Part shown: in pieces, positions 32,962 to 42,004 of the stretch
Layout: each line of letters begins with the position of its first letter
Numbering within the stretch: position 1 is the first letter of the stretch
From: Variovorax sp. PCZ-1
Lineage (GTDB): Bacteria; Pseudomonadota; Gammaproteobacteria; Burkholderiales; Burkholderiaceae_C
NCBI RefSeq assembly: GCF_018413605.1
Contig: NZ_JAHCDN010000001.1
Span: 992,001-1,056,000 of the forward strand
Direction: 5' to 3'
DNA: 64,000 nt
Program-made: the position numbers and the translations under genes
Notes under the pieces: model-generated
What the model was told of the DNA's origin: nothing
What the model saw: only the letters and a program-made list of their open reading frames with translations
Database searches by the model: none

Positions 32962-35850
32962 TCAAAAAGTCCCAGCCACCACTTCCCGCAGTAGCGACAC
33001 ATCTAAATACTTCTTCAAAGCCGCATTCACCGAAGCCGCATCTAGCTTCTCATACTTCGCATCAAACTCCTTGTTCGCATCCAAAGCGCGATCTTCACGC
33101 AGGTTAAAGGCAATGGTGTCAATCGCGTTCGCAGGCTGCGTCAGACGATCTTTTCGGCGCGCGAGGATGGCGGATTTGGCAAAGCCTACTTCGAGGAAGC
33201 TGTAGCCTTTTTCCCGAGTTTGCACCAGCACTTCGCGGATGGCAGTGCGCAGGCGATCCAGGTTTTGCGGGGCAAAGCTGGCATTGATATTGATGGAGGC
33301 GGCATTGCCATCCCAAGGCGCATCAAGCGAGGAGCCTACGCCGTAAGAGATGCCTTCTTGCTCTCGCACGCGCTGCCACAGACCCAGGCGAGACATCATC
33401 TCGATACCTGCCAAGAGTGCAGGAAAATCGGGGTGGCGCTGGTCGAGCGGGAAGGCGATGCGGGCGGTGTAGGTGGCGTTGGCTTTCTCGGGCACCTGGA
33501 GTTTGCTGAACGCCTCGCCAACAGGCGCAGCATGCTCGGAAGCCCAGCGCACATGAGGCTCTTTGCTCGCCCAATCGCCCCAGAGGTTTTGCAGCATGGC
33601 TTGAACTGGCGCGAGCTCCAAAGGCCCAGCGAGTACGAACTCGCCAAATTGTGCGCCTGCAAAGCGCTGCCAATAGGCTTTGAGTTGCGCTGCGGTGGCT
33701 TCACGGGTTTGGCGCTCGGTATCCTCGATCAGGCGCACTTCGCGTGGATCGCCAGCTTTGTAATGAGCGCGGTGGTTGCGCTCAAGCAGATTACCGGCGA
33801 CGTTGTTCGGATTACTTTTGATAGGCTGATATGCAGCGATCATGGCGCGTTGGTTGCGCTCAAATACATCGTTGGCGAAGGCGGGGCGGCGCAGCAATTC
33901 GTTCAGAAAGCTCAGCACAGCCGCTGTATTCTGTACAGGAAATTCGAGATTCGCTGAGAGGAAACCTGCCGAACTGGAGAAACGGATACTGCTGTCGAGT
34001 TTCTGCAAATAGGCTTGAATTTGCTGAGCATCCATGGCAGGTTGATCGCCTGAAGCTGCCATGCCATCAGGGATCATGGCGCCCAACATGGAGGCGAGCA
34101 CCGACGTGCCGCGTACGGATTCCAGCGTGCCCCAGCGCAGGCGCAGCGTGCCTTGCACGCGATCGTCTTTGGCTACCCGCGTCATCACGGCCACTTTGAG
34201 ACCGGGCTGGCCTGCAACGGTCAAGCGGCTTTGCTTGGTATGCTGCACCATGGCTTCCGGTGTGATGGTGAAGCTGGGCGCATCCTTCTTAACAGGGATG
34301 CTCGGAAGATCTTTGTTTTGAGTGTCTTTTAAGGCTATAGCCGGCGCAGAATCTGCGCGAGATGCTACATAATTGAGAGCGCCTGTGATCATTCGATCAA
34401 TGCTGGCAGTATCGGGCGAACGTGTGAGCGGGGCGCGTGCTTGTGTGCTGCCAGAGGCCAGTGGCAAAAAGAGGCCGCTGGTTCGGTTGCTAGGGAGAAG
34501 ATAAGTGGCTGCGATTTTGTGTACTTCATCCAGCGTGATTTGCGCCAGCATCTCGCGCTGGCTCCACAGAAGTCGCCAGTCGCCTCGTGCCACGGCTTCG
34601 CTGAGTGACATGGCCATGGCTTCGCTGTTGCGAAACATGGCGCGTTGACCTGCCAGAAGGCTGCCGCGTGCTGTCTCTAGCTCTTGTGCTGTGGGGCGAT
34701 ACGTCTCCATCACTTTGGCTAATGCCGCGCTGGATGCTTGTGCTTTGGCTTCGTATTGCGCATCGGTATCTGTGGCTTTGCGCTCTGGCAAACCAATGCC
34801 CGCCCAGATTTGCGAAGGCTCGCGATTGCCGCCGTAATAGGCCCATTCGGTCACGGCCAGTTGCTGCAGAGTGAGAGCTTTGGCTAGTGGCCCGCCTTCT
34901 TGGCCAATGGTTGTTGCGAGCAGCCATGCCGCTAAGCCTTCGCGCGTGGGGCCGGCGGGGCCATGGTAGGCCACCACTGAGCTGGCCAGGCCGCCGGTGC
35001 GGCGCAGAATCACTTGCTTCTCGCCTTCTTGCGGCGGCTCGACGCTGTAAGTGGTGGGCAGGGGCGCGGTGGGTTTGGCGATGCTGCCAAATTCGCGAGC
35101 GATGCGGCTTTTGACTTCGTCGGGATTGAAATCGCCAGCGACGATCAGCGTGGCGTTATCGGGGCGGTAATGAAGTTTGTAGAAAGCCATCAATCGCTCA
35201 TGCGGCACGTTTTCAATATCAGCGCGTGTACCAATCACGGGATGGCCATAACCATGCGTGGTGTAGGCAGCACTTCGCATGCGATCACCCAATATGCGGC
35301 CACTATCGTTGTCACCACGCTCAAATTCGTTGCGCACCACCGTCATCTCGCTCTTCAAATCCTCGGGCGTGAAGCGCGCTTGCGTCATCATCGCGGCGAG
35401 CCAGCCGATCATGAAATCTAGGCGTTCGGGCAGTTTGCCGTCATCCGTCACGAAATGGGCGAAGTAATTGGTTCGATCGAAATGCGTTGTTCCATTGGAG
35501 CGCATGCCTAGCAAATCCATTCGGGTCTTGGCATCGTTGTATTTCGGCGGCGTGCCAGGGCCACTGGGCTTGAAGAGCATGTGCTCGAGCAAATGCGCTG
35601 AGCCATATTCGCCCAAGCCTTCGTGCCTTGAGCCCACGCGGTAGGTGATGTTCACGCTCATGGCGGGGCGCTGAGTGTCTCTGAGCAGCAGCACTTGCAG
35701 GCCATTGGGCAGTTTGTATTCGCGCACATCACCCAGCTGGCGAACGAAGCTTAAGGTGGTGCTTGCAGGGCTAGATGCCGTTTGTGCGGTCACAAAGGAG
35801 GCGGTGAACAAGCTCAAGGAGGCTAAAAGACCAGAGATGATTTTTTTCAT
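32962..35850 (-). CDS. M16 family zinc metallopeptidase (pitrilysin type)
   Basis: 962 aa with a signal peptide (K-K-I-I-S-G-L-L-A-S-L-S-L-F, cleavage near T-A-Q-T), so periplasmic. The inverted zinc motif H86-L-L-E89-H90 with a distal Glu in E-M-T-V-V-R-N-E-F-E (about 168-175) marks an active N-terminal half; the second half is inactive, as in pitrilysins. Four M16 domains fill the rest. Such proteins degrade peptides or process outer-surface proteins. A family A repeat encodes about 13 residues in the interdomain linker (about 490-505), a tolerant site. Confidence 0.93.
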   Translation of the reverse strand: MKKIISGLLASLSLFTASFVTAQTASSPASTTLSFVRQLGDVREYKLPNGLQVLLLRDTQRPAMSVNITYRVGSRHEGLGEYGSAHLLEHMLFKPSGPGTPPKYNDAKTRMDLLGMRSNGTTHFDRTNYFAHFVTDDGKLPERLDFMIGWLAAMMTQARFTPEDLKSEMTVVRNEFERGDNDSGRILGDRMRSAAYTTHGYGHPVIGTRADIENVPHERLMAFYKLHYRPDNATLIVAGDFNPDEVKSRIAREFGSIAKPTAPLPTTYSVEPPQEGEKQVILRRTGGLASSVVAYHGPAGPTREGLAAWLLATTIGQEGGPLAKALTLQQLAVTEWAYYGGNREPSQIWAGIGLPERKATDTDAQYEAKAQASSAALAKVMETYRPTAQELETARGSLLAGQRAMFRNSEAMAMSLSEAVARGDWRLLWSQREMLAQITLDEVHKIAATYLLPSNRTSGLFLPLASGSTQARAPLTRSPDTASIDRMITGALNYVASRADSAPAIALKDTQNKDLPSIPVKKDAPSFTITPEAMVQHTKQSRLTVAGQPGLKVAVMTRVAKDDRVQGTLRLRWGTLESVRGTSVLASMLGAMIPDGMAASGDQPAMDAQQIQAYLQKLDSSIRFSSSAGFLSANLEFPVQNTAAVLSFLNELLRRPAFANDVFERNQRAMIAAYQPIKSNPNNVAGNLLERNHRAHYKAGDPREVRLIEDTERQTREATAAQLKAYWQRFAGAQFGEFVLAGPLELAPVQAMLQNLWGDWASKEPHVRWASEHAAPVGEAFSKLQVPEKANATYTARIAFPLDQRHPDFPALLAGIEMMSRLGLWQRVREQEGISYGVGSSLDAPWDGNAASININASFAPQNLDRLRTAIREVLVQTREKGYSFLEVGFAKSAILARRKDRLTQPANAIDTIAFNLREDRALDANKEFDAKYEKLDAASVNAALKKYLDVSLLREVVAGTF
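34340..34379 (+). repeat. Family A repeat inside the M16 gene
   Basis: Forward copy GCCGGCGCAGAATCTGCGCG; read antisense as N-Y-V-A-S-R-A-D-S-A-P-A-I-A, the same frame as the mnmH and tadA copies. Confidence 0.8.
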
Positions 35851-35874
35851 AGGCTTACTTTAAACTGTTTGCCT

Positions 35875-37284
35875 ATGGATACTCTTTCTGATGCACAGTT
35901 CCTTCAGCTTGCCTTGAGTGAAGCGCAGCATGCCGGCAATTCGGGTGAGGTGCCTGTGGGCGCTGTCGTGGTCAAGGATGGGCGGGTGATTGCCACGGGG
36001 CGCAACTCACCGATTGGCTCACATGACCCAACGGCGCATGCCGAAATCAATGCTTTGCGCGCTGCCGCACGCGAGCTCGGCAATTATCGGCTGGATGGCT
36101 GCGATCTTTATGTGACGCTGGAGCCTTGCGCCATGTGTGCGGGCGCGATTTTGCATTCACGCATTCGCCGCTTGGTGTATGCCGCGCCTGAGCCCAAAAC
36201 GGGTGCGGCTGGCTCTGTATTGAATGTGTTTGATACGCCCTTGAATCACCAGACGCAAGTGCAAATCGCTACGGAATTAGGAGCATCTTGCGCAGATTCT
36301 ATGCGGGCGAGTGGCCAATTATTGCAAGATTTTTTCTCAAAGAAACGTCTAGAGCTGCAGCAAGCAAATAGGTTGAATCATCCGCTGCGTCAAGATGCCA
36401 TGCGCACGCCAGATCATTGCTTTGAGAATTTGCCCGGCTACGATTTCGCACCAAATTATTTGAGCGATTTGCCAGCGCTCAATGGCCTGCGCATGCACTA
36501 TCTCGATGAAGGCGCGCAAGACGCGAAAACGACCTACCTCTGCCTGCATGGTAATCCCGCTTGGAGTTATCTCTATCGCAAGATGATCCCCATCTTCTCA
36601 GCTAGCGGCGCGCGCGTGATCGCGCCAGACATGATTGGCTTTGGCAAGAGCGATAAACCCAAGAAAGACAGTTTTCACACCTTCACCTGGCATCGCCAAT
36701 GCTTGCTCGAATTCATTGAACGCCTGGATCTGCACAACATCGTCCTGGTCGTGCAGGATTGGGGTGGCATCTTGGGGCTCACCTTGCCAATGCATGCGCC
36801 GCAGCGATACAAAGGCCTGCTCGTGATGAACACCACACTCACCTGTGGCGATACGCCGCTCACGGATGGCTTCAAAGCTTGGCGAGAAATGTGCGCCAAA
36901 AAACCAGACTTTGATATCGCCAAACTCTTCTCACGTGGCAACCCGCAGATGAGCGAAGCTGAATGCGCTGCGTATATGGCGCCTTTCCCAGATGCTGGCC
37001 ACCGTGCTGCTACGCGTGCCTTTCCGCCTATGGTTCCAGAATTTGAGAACAGCGATGGCGCTGCTATCAGCCGAGCTGCACGCGAATTTTGGCGAACCGA
37101 CTGGGAAGCGCCAAGCCTGATGGCTATCGGCATGCAAGACCCCGTACTCGGCGAATCCACAATGCGCGATCTGCGCAGCAATATCAACAAATGCCCCGAG
37201 CCCATGCTGATAGCCGAGGGTGGGCATTTCGTCCAAGAGCATGGCGAACCTATCGCCCGCAGCGCGATTGACTTGCTTTCGTAA
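35875..37284 (+). CDS. tadA: TadA tRNA adenosine(34) deaminase fused to a haloalkane-dehalogenase-like hydrolase
   Basis: 469 aa from ATG 35875 (a TTG two codons earlier is possible). Residues 1-165 are TadA: zinc ligands H55-A-E57 and P84-C85-A-M-C88 make inosine at the tRNA wobble position. From Met176 (R-T-P-D-H-C-F) the chain is an alpha/beta hydrolase similar to DhlA: nucleophile D295 followed by W296 (V-V-Q-D-W-G-G), acid D422 (G-M-Q-D-P-V-L-G), base H451 (G-G-H-F-V-Q-E). The second halide-binding Trp expected near R-W-A-P is Gly here (S-R-G-N-P), so dehalogenase activity is uncertain. A family A repeat sits at the end of the TadA domain. An internal start at 36400 could give the hydrolase alone. 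Confidence 0.85.
   Translation: MDTLSDAQFLQLALSEAQHAGNSGEVPVGAVVVKDGRVIATGRNSPIGSHDPTAHAEINALRAAARELGNYRLDGCDLYVTLEPCAMCAGAILHSRIRRLVYAAPEPKTGAAGSVLNVFDTPLNHQTQVQIATELGASCADSMRASGQLLQDFFSKKRLELQQANRLNHPLRQDAMRTPDHCFENLPGYDFAPNYLSDLPALNGLRMHYLDEGAQDAKTTYLCLHGNPAWSYLYRKMIPIFSASGARVIAPDMIGFGKSDKPKKDSFHTFTWHRQCLLEFIERLDLHNIVLVVQDWGGILGLTLPMHAPQRYKGLLVMNTTLTCGDTPLTDGFKAWREMCAKKPDFDIAKLFSRGNPQMSEAECAAYMAPFPDAGHRAATRAFPPMVPEFENSDGAAISRAAREFWRTDWEAPSLMAIGMQDPVLGESTMRDLRSNINKCPEPMLIAEGGHFVQEHGEPIARSAIDLLS
36269..36310 (-). repeat. Family A repeat at the end of the TadA domain
   Basis: Reverse-orientation copy GCATCTTGCGCAGATTCTAT then GCGGGC, translated G-A-S-C-A-D-S-M-R-A-S, just before the linker to the hydrolase domain. 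Confidence 0.8.
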
Positions 37285-37308
37285 TACATCCCATGCCATC
37301 ATCGGCGG

Positions 37309-38709
37309 ATGAAACGAAACACAGATCATTTGATTGGCCGCGGCTCTCTGGAGCAACGTTTTGAACAAGGCCGCCTGGCGCGGCAAAATTGCCTGCGTTC
37401 AGCGCTGGGTTTGCATGAAAGTAGAGGGCGTGATCCGCTAGCGCTGCTGGCTGAATCTAACAAAGGCCGCGTGGCTGAATTGTTGCCCACGCGTTTTGGC
37501 CGCATGCTCGCCAGCCCATTTGCCTTCTATCGCGGCGCAGCCATGCTCATGGCGCATGATTTGGCGCTCACGCCGCGTTGCGATGTCAGTGTGCAGCTCT
37601 GCGGAGATGCGCATTTGTCGAACTTCGGTTTGTTTGCCAGCCCTGAGCGTCGCATGCTGTTTGGCCTCAATGACTTTGATGAAACTGTTGTTGGGCCCTT
37701 TGACTGGGATGTTCGGCGTTTGGCGGCCAGTTTTGTGATTGCTAGCCGAGAGCAGAGTTTTAAGAAATCAGCGATTGAAAAAGTTGTGCGCACCTTGCTG
37801 GATACCTATCACCAGAAGATGCTGGAATTTGCGCAGATGGACACGCTGGATGTTTGGTATCACCAGCTGACCTCCGAGACTTTGCTCAAGCTCGGTGGTG
37901 CCAGCAAAGTGGAAAAAGCGGCGATTGAAAAAGCTCGCGCCAAAGGCAGCAAAGAATTGGTCAAAGATGCAGTCGAGCTCGTGAATGGCCCAGCAGGTAA
38001 AGAGATGCGTATCAAAGACACGCCGCCCTGGGTGTACCACGAGGCCGGCGCGACGGCTCGTGAAATCGGTAAATTCGAGCGAGGTATCGAAGATTTTTTC
38101 ATTCAATACCGAAGTAGCTTGAGCGCAGACCGGCAAGTGCTGTTTGACCGCTATGAGCTGATGGATGTGGCAGTGAAAGTGCCGGGTATCGGTTCGGTGG
38201 GCACGCGCTGCTTTGTCGCTCTCTTTGCAGCCGATGGCCATCACCCATTGTTTTTGCAATTCAAGCAAGCGAGGGATTCGGTGTTGATGAAACCACTCGG
38301 CTTGAAAGCCCATCCGCATAACGGCCAACGCATCGTCGATGGCCAGCGCCTTAGCCAAGCCACCAGCGATGTCTTCCTCGGCTGGGCGAGCAACAAAGCC
38401 ATGGGCGCAGAATTCTATGTGCGTCAATTGCGCGATATGAAAGGCTCACTCGATGTGACGCTCTTCAATGAATCCGATATGGCGGATTATGCTCAGGCCT
38501 GCGGCTACGCACTCGCACGCTCGCAAGCCAAGGCAGGTGATCCGGCGTTGATTGCTGGCTATATTGGGAAGAGTGATGCGTTTGATGAAGCGATCACCAA
38601 GCATGCGTTTGCATACGCCGATCAAAACGAAGCGGATTATTCGGCGCTGAAGAAAGCAGTGAAAAGCGGCGCTGTTCAAGCCACAGTAGAAGAGTCTGGC
38701 GACGATTAG
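37309..38709 (+). CDS. DUF2252 family protein
   Basis: 466 aa matching DUF2252: R-x-G-R-M-L-A-S-P-F-A-F-Y-R-G-A-A near the N-terminus, G-D-A-H-L-S-N-F-G, N-D-F-D-E-T-V-V-G-P-F-D-W-D-V-R-R-L-A-A-S. The G-D-x-H-x-x-N and D-F-D-E segments resemble the catalytic loop and metal-binding motif of aminoglycoside-phosphotransferase-like kinases, and the family has been grouped with kinase-like folds; no activity is established. The gene stop overlaps the stop of the convergent GntR gene by 4 bp. Confidence 0.85.
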   Translation: MKRNTDHLIGRGSLEQRFEQGRLARQNCLRSALGLHESRGRDPLALLAESNKGRVAELLPTRFGRMLASPFAFYRGAAMLMAHDLALTPRCDVSVQLCGDAHLSNFGLFASPERRMLFGLNDFDETVVGPFDWDVRRLAASFVIASREQSFKKSAIEKVVRTLLDTYHQKMLEFAQMDTLDVWYHQLTSETLLKLGGASKVEKAAIEKARAKGSKELVKDAVELVNGPAGKEMRIKDTPPWVYHEAGATAREIGKFERGIEDFFIQYRSSLSADRQVLFDRYELMDVAVKVPGIGSVGTRCFVALFAADGHHPLFLQFKQARDSVLMKPLGLKAHPHNGQRIVDGQRLSQATSDVFLGWASNKAMGAEFYVRQLRDMKGSLDVTLFNESDMADYAQACGYALARSQAKAGDPALIAGYIGKSDAFDEAITKHAFAYADQNEADYSALKKAVKSGAVQATVEESGDD

Positions 38710-39362
38710 CCAGCGGCTTCCTGCCCGCTTTCAATATGCGATCGCATGGCTGATTGTGAAGCTGTTGCGTCCCGCTTCTTTAAGGCCGCGAGGATCGCTG
38801 CATGCTCGGCGAGTGACTCCTCAATCCGGCCCGGCTTAGTGAGTGATTGTGCGCGATTGAGCTTCATCACTTTGCGCAAATCGGCCACCATTTGATCGCG
38901 CCAGCGGTTGTTGGCAATTTCTAGCAGCTTGACGTGGAAAGCTTCGTTGATGGTGAAGAACTTCACACGGTCTTTAGTGGATTTTTCGAGCTGCTGGTGC
39001 AGGGCTTCGAGTTCTTTGAGTTGTTCTGCGGTCGCGTTCTTTGCCACGGTGCTTGCCGCGTCTCCTTCTAGCAAGGCCATGAGGTGGAAGACATCGCGCA
39101 GGTCTTTGGCGTTGACTTCAGTCACGTAAGCACCGCGCCGCATCTTCATCGTCACCAAGCCTTCGGCAGCCAGCACTTTGATAGCTTCGCGCAGGGGTGT
39201 GCGGCTGATGCCGTATTCCTCGGCGATCTTCAATTCATCGATCCATGCACCGGGCTCCAGATCGCCTTTTTTGCCTGCGAAGATGCGCTGGCGCAATAAT
39301 TCTGCGACCTCTTCATAGAGGGGGCGAGGCTTCAAACGGCTGTGGTCTAGGGCGGCGTTCAT
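38706..39362 (-). CDS. GntR family regulator with FCD domain
   Basis: 218 aa. The winged helix spans about 12-80 (L-R-Q-R-I-F-A-G...E-Y-G-I-S-R-T-P-L-R-E-A-I-K-V-L-A-A-E-G-L), followed by an all-helical FCD ligand domain (about 90-210) with the metal-binding Asp/His pattern (E-A-F-H-V-K-L). FadR-subfamily regulators sense small organic acids. It is divergent from methylmalonyl-CoA mutase, so it probably controls that propionate cluster, a common pairing in Burkholderiales. The gap between them holds a palindrome that could be its operator. Confidence 0.9.
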   Translation of the reverse strand: MNAALDHSRLKPRPLYEEVAELLRQRIFAGKKGDLEPGAWIDELKIAEEYGISRTPLREAIKVLAAEGLVTMKMRRGAYVTEVNAKDLRDVFHLMALLEGDAASTVAKNATAEQLKELEALHQQLEKSTKDRVKFFTINEAFHVKLLEIANNRWRDQMVADLRKVMKLNRAQSLTKPGRIEESLAEHAAILAALKKRDATASQSAMRSHIESGQEAAG

Positions 39363-39377
39363 GGGTGATAGATTGGC

Positions 39378-39406
39378 AGGGCTTCGACAGGCTCAGCCCG
39401 AACGGG
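39378..39406 (-). repeat. Family B repeat in the GntR/mutase gap
   Basis: GGCTTCGACAGGCTCAGCCC then GAACGG, reverse orientation, just upstream of the gntR start. Confidence 0.85.
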
Positions 39407-39428
39407 GTGATGGTAGTTTACACGAAAC

Positions 39429-39443
39429 TGAATTTTGAATTCA
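39429..39443. promoter_or_regulatory. Candidate GntR operator, 6-3-6 palindrome
   Basis: TGAATT-TTG-AATTCA in the divergent region between the GntR gene and mcm. The size suits a FadR-subfamily dimer, but the consensus of this regulator is unknown. Confidence 0.35.
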
Positions 39444-39478
39444 TAATTACGGAAGAAAAATCGCGTAAAATTTGAGTT

Positions 39479-41653
39479 ATGAGCAAGCAAGACGACTTCA
39501 AAGCGGCCTCCTTAAGCGACTGGGAAAAAGCAGCCATCAAATCTGCCCCCGGCGGTGATTTGAATGCACTGAACTGGCACACACCAGATGGCATAGCGGT
39601 CAAGCCGCTCTACACGGCGGAGGATGTCAAAGACCTGCCGCATGCGAACACACTGCCTGGCTTCGAGCCCTTCATTCGCGGCCCGCAGGCCACGATGTAT
39701 GCCGTGCGCCCATGGACGATTCGGCAGTATGCGGGCTTCTCGACTGCTGAGGAGTCGAATGCGTTTTACCGCAAGGCATTGGCTGCGGGTGGGCAGGGCG
39801 TGTCAGTTGCTTTTGATTTGGCCACGCATCGCGGCTACGACTCCGATCATCCGCGCGTCACAGGCGATGTGGGCAAGGCGGGCGTGGCGATTGATTCTGT
39901 GGAAGACATGAAGATTTTGTTTGACGGGATTCCGCTGGACAAAGTGAGCGTAAGCATGACGATGAATGGCGCGGTGCTGCCGATTCTCGCGGGCTATATC
40001 GTTGCCGCAGAAGAGCAGGGCGTATCGCAGGCGCAGCTCAGTGGCACGATTCAAAATGACATTCTCAAAGAATTCATGGTGCGCAACACCTATATCTACC
40101 CGCCTGAGCCGAGCATGCGCATCATTGGCGACATCATTGAATACACGGCGAAAAATATGCCGAAATTCAACTCGATCTCGATCAGCGGCTATCACATGCA
40201 GGAAGCGGGTGCGAATCAAGCACTCGAATTGGCCTTCACCTTGGCCGACGGCAAAGAGTATGTGAAGACGGCGATTGCCAAAGGCATGGATGTGGATGAG
40301 TTTGCCGGGCGGCTCAGCTTCTTCTGGGCAGTGGGCATGAATTTCTATTTGGAAATTGCCAAGATGCGCGCAGGCCGCTTGCTCTGGACGCGTATCATGA
40401 AAGGCTTTGATGCGAAGAATCCGAAGAGCCTGATGTTGCGCACGCATTCGCAAACTTCCGGCTGGAGCTTGACCGAGCAAGACCCATATAACAACATCGT
40501 GCGCACCACGATTGAGGCGATGGCCGCGGTGTTTGGCGGCACGCAATCGCTGCACACTAATTCGTTTGACGAAGCGATTGCGCTGCCTACAGAATTTTCC
40601 GCGCGCATTGCCCGCAACACCCAGCTCATCATTCAAGAAGAAACGCACATCACCAATGTGGTCGATCCTTGGGCAGGCAGCTACATGATGGAGAAGCTCA
40701 CCCAGCAAATGGCTGATGCCGCTTGGAAGATCATTGAAGAAGTGGATGCCATGGGCGGCATGACGCGCGCTGTGGATTCCGGTTGGGCAAAGCTCAAGAT
40801 TGAAGCAGCAGCAGCAGAGAAGCAAGCGCGTATTGACAGCGGCAAAGACGTGATCGTCGGCGTGAACAAATACAAGCTCGCCAAAGAAGAGCAGATTGAT
40901 ATCCTGCAGATTGATAACGTGAAGGTGCGTGAGCAGCAGATTGCTAGATTGCAAAATATCAAGCAAAAACGCAATGTAGCCGGCGTAGAATCTGCGCTAG
41001 CAGCTATTACTTCTATAGCAGAAGGTGGGCAAGGCAACCTGCTCGCCGCCTGCGTAGAAGCCATCCGCGCCCGCGCCACCGTGGGCGAGGTGAGTGATGC
41101 AATGGAAAAAGTCTTTGGTCGGCACAGAGCCGATACGCAAAAGGTGACAGGTGTGTATGCAGCCGCTTACGACTCAGCCGAAGGCTGGGACAAATTGAAG
41201 AAGGAAATCGCCGAATTCGGAGAAGCCCAAGGCCGCCGCCCGCGCGTGATGATTTCAAAGCTTGGCCAAGACGGCCATGATCGCGGCGCGAAAGTCGTGG
41301 CCACAGCTTATGCAGATTTAGGCTTTGATGTAGACATGGGGCCACTCTTCCAAACGCCTGAGGAATGTGCGAGGCAAGCCATTGAAAACGATGTGCACGC
41401 CGTGGGCGTCTCCACACTTGCAGCAGGCCACAAAACCCTCGTGCCCGCCATCATCGAAGAGCTGAAGAAGCAAGGTGCCAACGACATCATCGTTTTCGTC
41501 GGCGGCGTGATTCCCCGACAAGACTACGAATTCCTCTACGAAGCCGGCGTGAAAGGCATCTATGGCCCCGGCACGCCGATTGTGGCCAGTGCGAAAGATG
41601 TGCTGGAGCAGATTCGTAAGGCTTTGGTTGAAGCCAACACCCGTTCGGACTGA
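39479..41653 (+). CDS. mcm: Methylmalonyl-CoA mutase, B12-dependent, single chain
   Basis: 724 aa. The TIM-barrel catalytic half starts with the conserved [17 protein letters not shown], and the B12 domain has D-G-H600-D-R-G, the lower axial ligand histidine. It interconverts (R)-methylmalonyl-CoA and succinyl-CoA in propionate degradation. A single chain with both parts matches the large subunit/Sbm type. A family A repeat encodes [15 protein letters not shown] (about 501-515) between the two domains, a linker, with no apparent change in length. The final codons overlap a family B repeat. Confidence 0.95.
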   Translation: MSKQDDFKAASLSDWEKAAIKSAPGGDLNALNWHTPDGIAVKPLYTAEDVKDLPHANTLPGFEPFIRGPQATMYAVRPWTIRQYAGFSTAEESNAFYRKALAAGGQGVSVAFDLATHRGYDSDHPRVTGDVGKAGVAIDSVEDMKILFDGIPLDKVSVSMTMNGAVLPILAGYIVAAEEQGVSQAQLSGTIQNDILKEFMVRNTYIYPPEPSMRIIGDIIEYTAKNMPKFNSISISGYHMQEAGANQALELAFTLADGKEYVKTAIAKGMDVDEFAGRLSFFWAVGMNFYLEIAKMRAGRLLWTRIMKGFDAKNPKSLMLRTHSQTSGWSLTEQDPYNNIVRTTIEAMAAVFGGTQSLHTNSFDEAIALPTEFSARIARNTQLIIQEETHITNVVDPWAGSYMMEKLTQQMADAAWKIIEEVDAMGGMTRAVDSGWAKLKIEAAAAEKQARIDSGKDVIVGVNKYKLAKEEQIDILQIDNVKVREQQIARLQNIKQKRNVAGVESALAAITSIAEGGQGNLLAACVEAIRARATVGEVSDAMEKVFGRHRADTQKVTGVYAAAYDSAEGWDKLKKEIAEFGEAQGRRPRVMISKLGQDGHDRGAKVVATAYADLGFDVDMGPLFQTPEECARQAIENDVHAVGVSTLAAGHKTLVPAIIEELKKQGANDIIVFVGGVIPRQDYEFLYEAGVKGIYGPGTPIVASAKDVLEQIRKALVEANTRSD
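40979..41021 (+). repeat. Family A repeat inside the mutase gene
   Basis: Forward copy GCCGGCGTAGAATCTGCGCT then AGCAGCTATTACTTCTATAGC, in the interdomain linker region. Confidence 0.8.
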
Positions 41654-41664
41654 GCTTGTCGAAG
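41641..41664 (+). repeat. Family B repeat at the mutase stop
   Basis: CCGTTCGGACTGAGCTTGTC plus GAAG, overlapping the last codons of mcm; the stop TGA lies inside the repeat. Confidence 0.85.
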
Positions 41665-41680
41665 TCTGCGGTAGCAATCC

Positions 41681-42004
41681 ATGAAGCCTTTTTATGTCTA
41701 CATTCTTCGGTGTGCTGATGACTCGTATTACTGCGGTCAAACAGATTGCATTGAGTCTCGTATGCAGCAACATGAGTCTGGAGAATTAGGCTACACCGCT
41801 ATACGAAAACCAGTTCAACTGATCTGGCAGGGCGAATTCGAGACTCGCGAAGCCGCGATTGCTTTTGAACAACAAATCAAAGGATGGTCGCGAGCGAAGA
41901 AAGAAGCGCTGATCTCGGGAGATTGGGCGAAGATTCAGCAACTTGCTAAATCAAAATCTCAGGCGAGGCTTCGACAGGCTCAGCCTGAACGGGGTGTGGT
42001 GTGA
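41681..42004 (+). CDS. GIY-YIG nuclease-fold protein (UPF0213-like)
   Basis: 107 aa. The GIY-YIG core is Y-V-Y-I-L-R-C (5-11), Y-Y-C-G-Q-T (16-21), then R-M-Q-Q-H (27-31). The protein is a single small domain, like UPF0213 (YhbQ) proteins, which lack an obvious DNA-recognition domain. It lies between mcm and meaB, two genes that normally sit together, and is flanked by a family B repeat on each side; the second copy encodes the tail Q-A-R-L-R-Q-A-Q-P-E-R-G. This looks like an inserted cassette rather than part of propionate metabolism. Confidence 0.85.
   Translation: MKPFYVYILRCADDSYYCGQTDCIESRMQQHESGELGYTAIRKPVQLIWQGEFETREAAIAFEQQIKGWSRAKKEALISGDWAKIQQLAKSKSQARLRQAQPERGVV
41967..41993 (-). 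repeat. Family B repeat at the end of the GIY-YIG gene
   Basis: GGCTTCGACAGGCTCAGCCT then GAACGGG, coding for the C-terminal tail of the GIY-YIG protein; opposite orientation to the copy at 41641. Confidence 0.85.

Noticed and set aside
39803-40966. A 387-aa open frame on the minus strand inside mcm
   Set aside because: Shadow of a strongly conserved gene; rich in His and Cys with no domain pattern.
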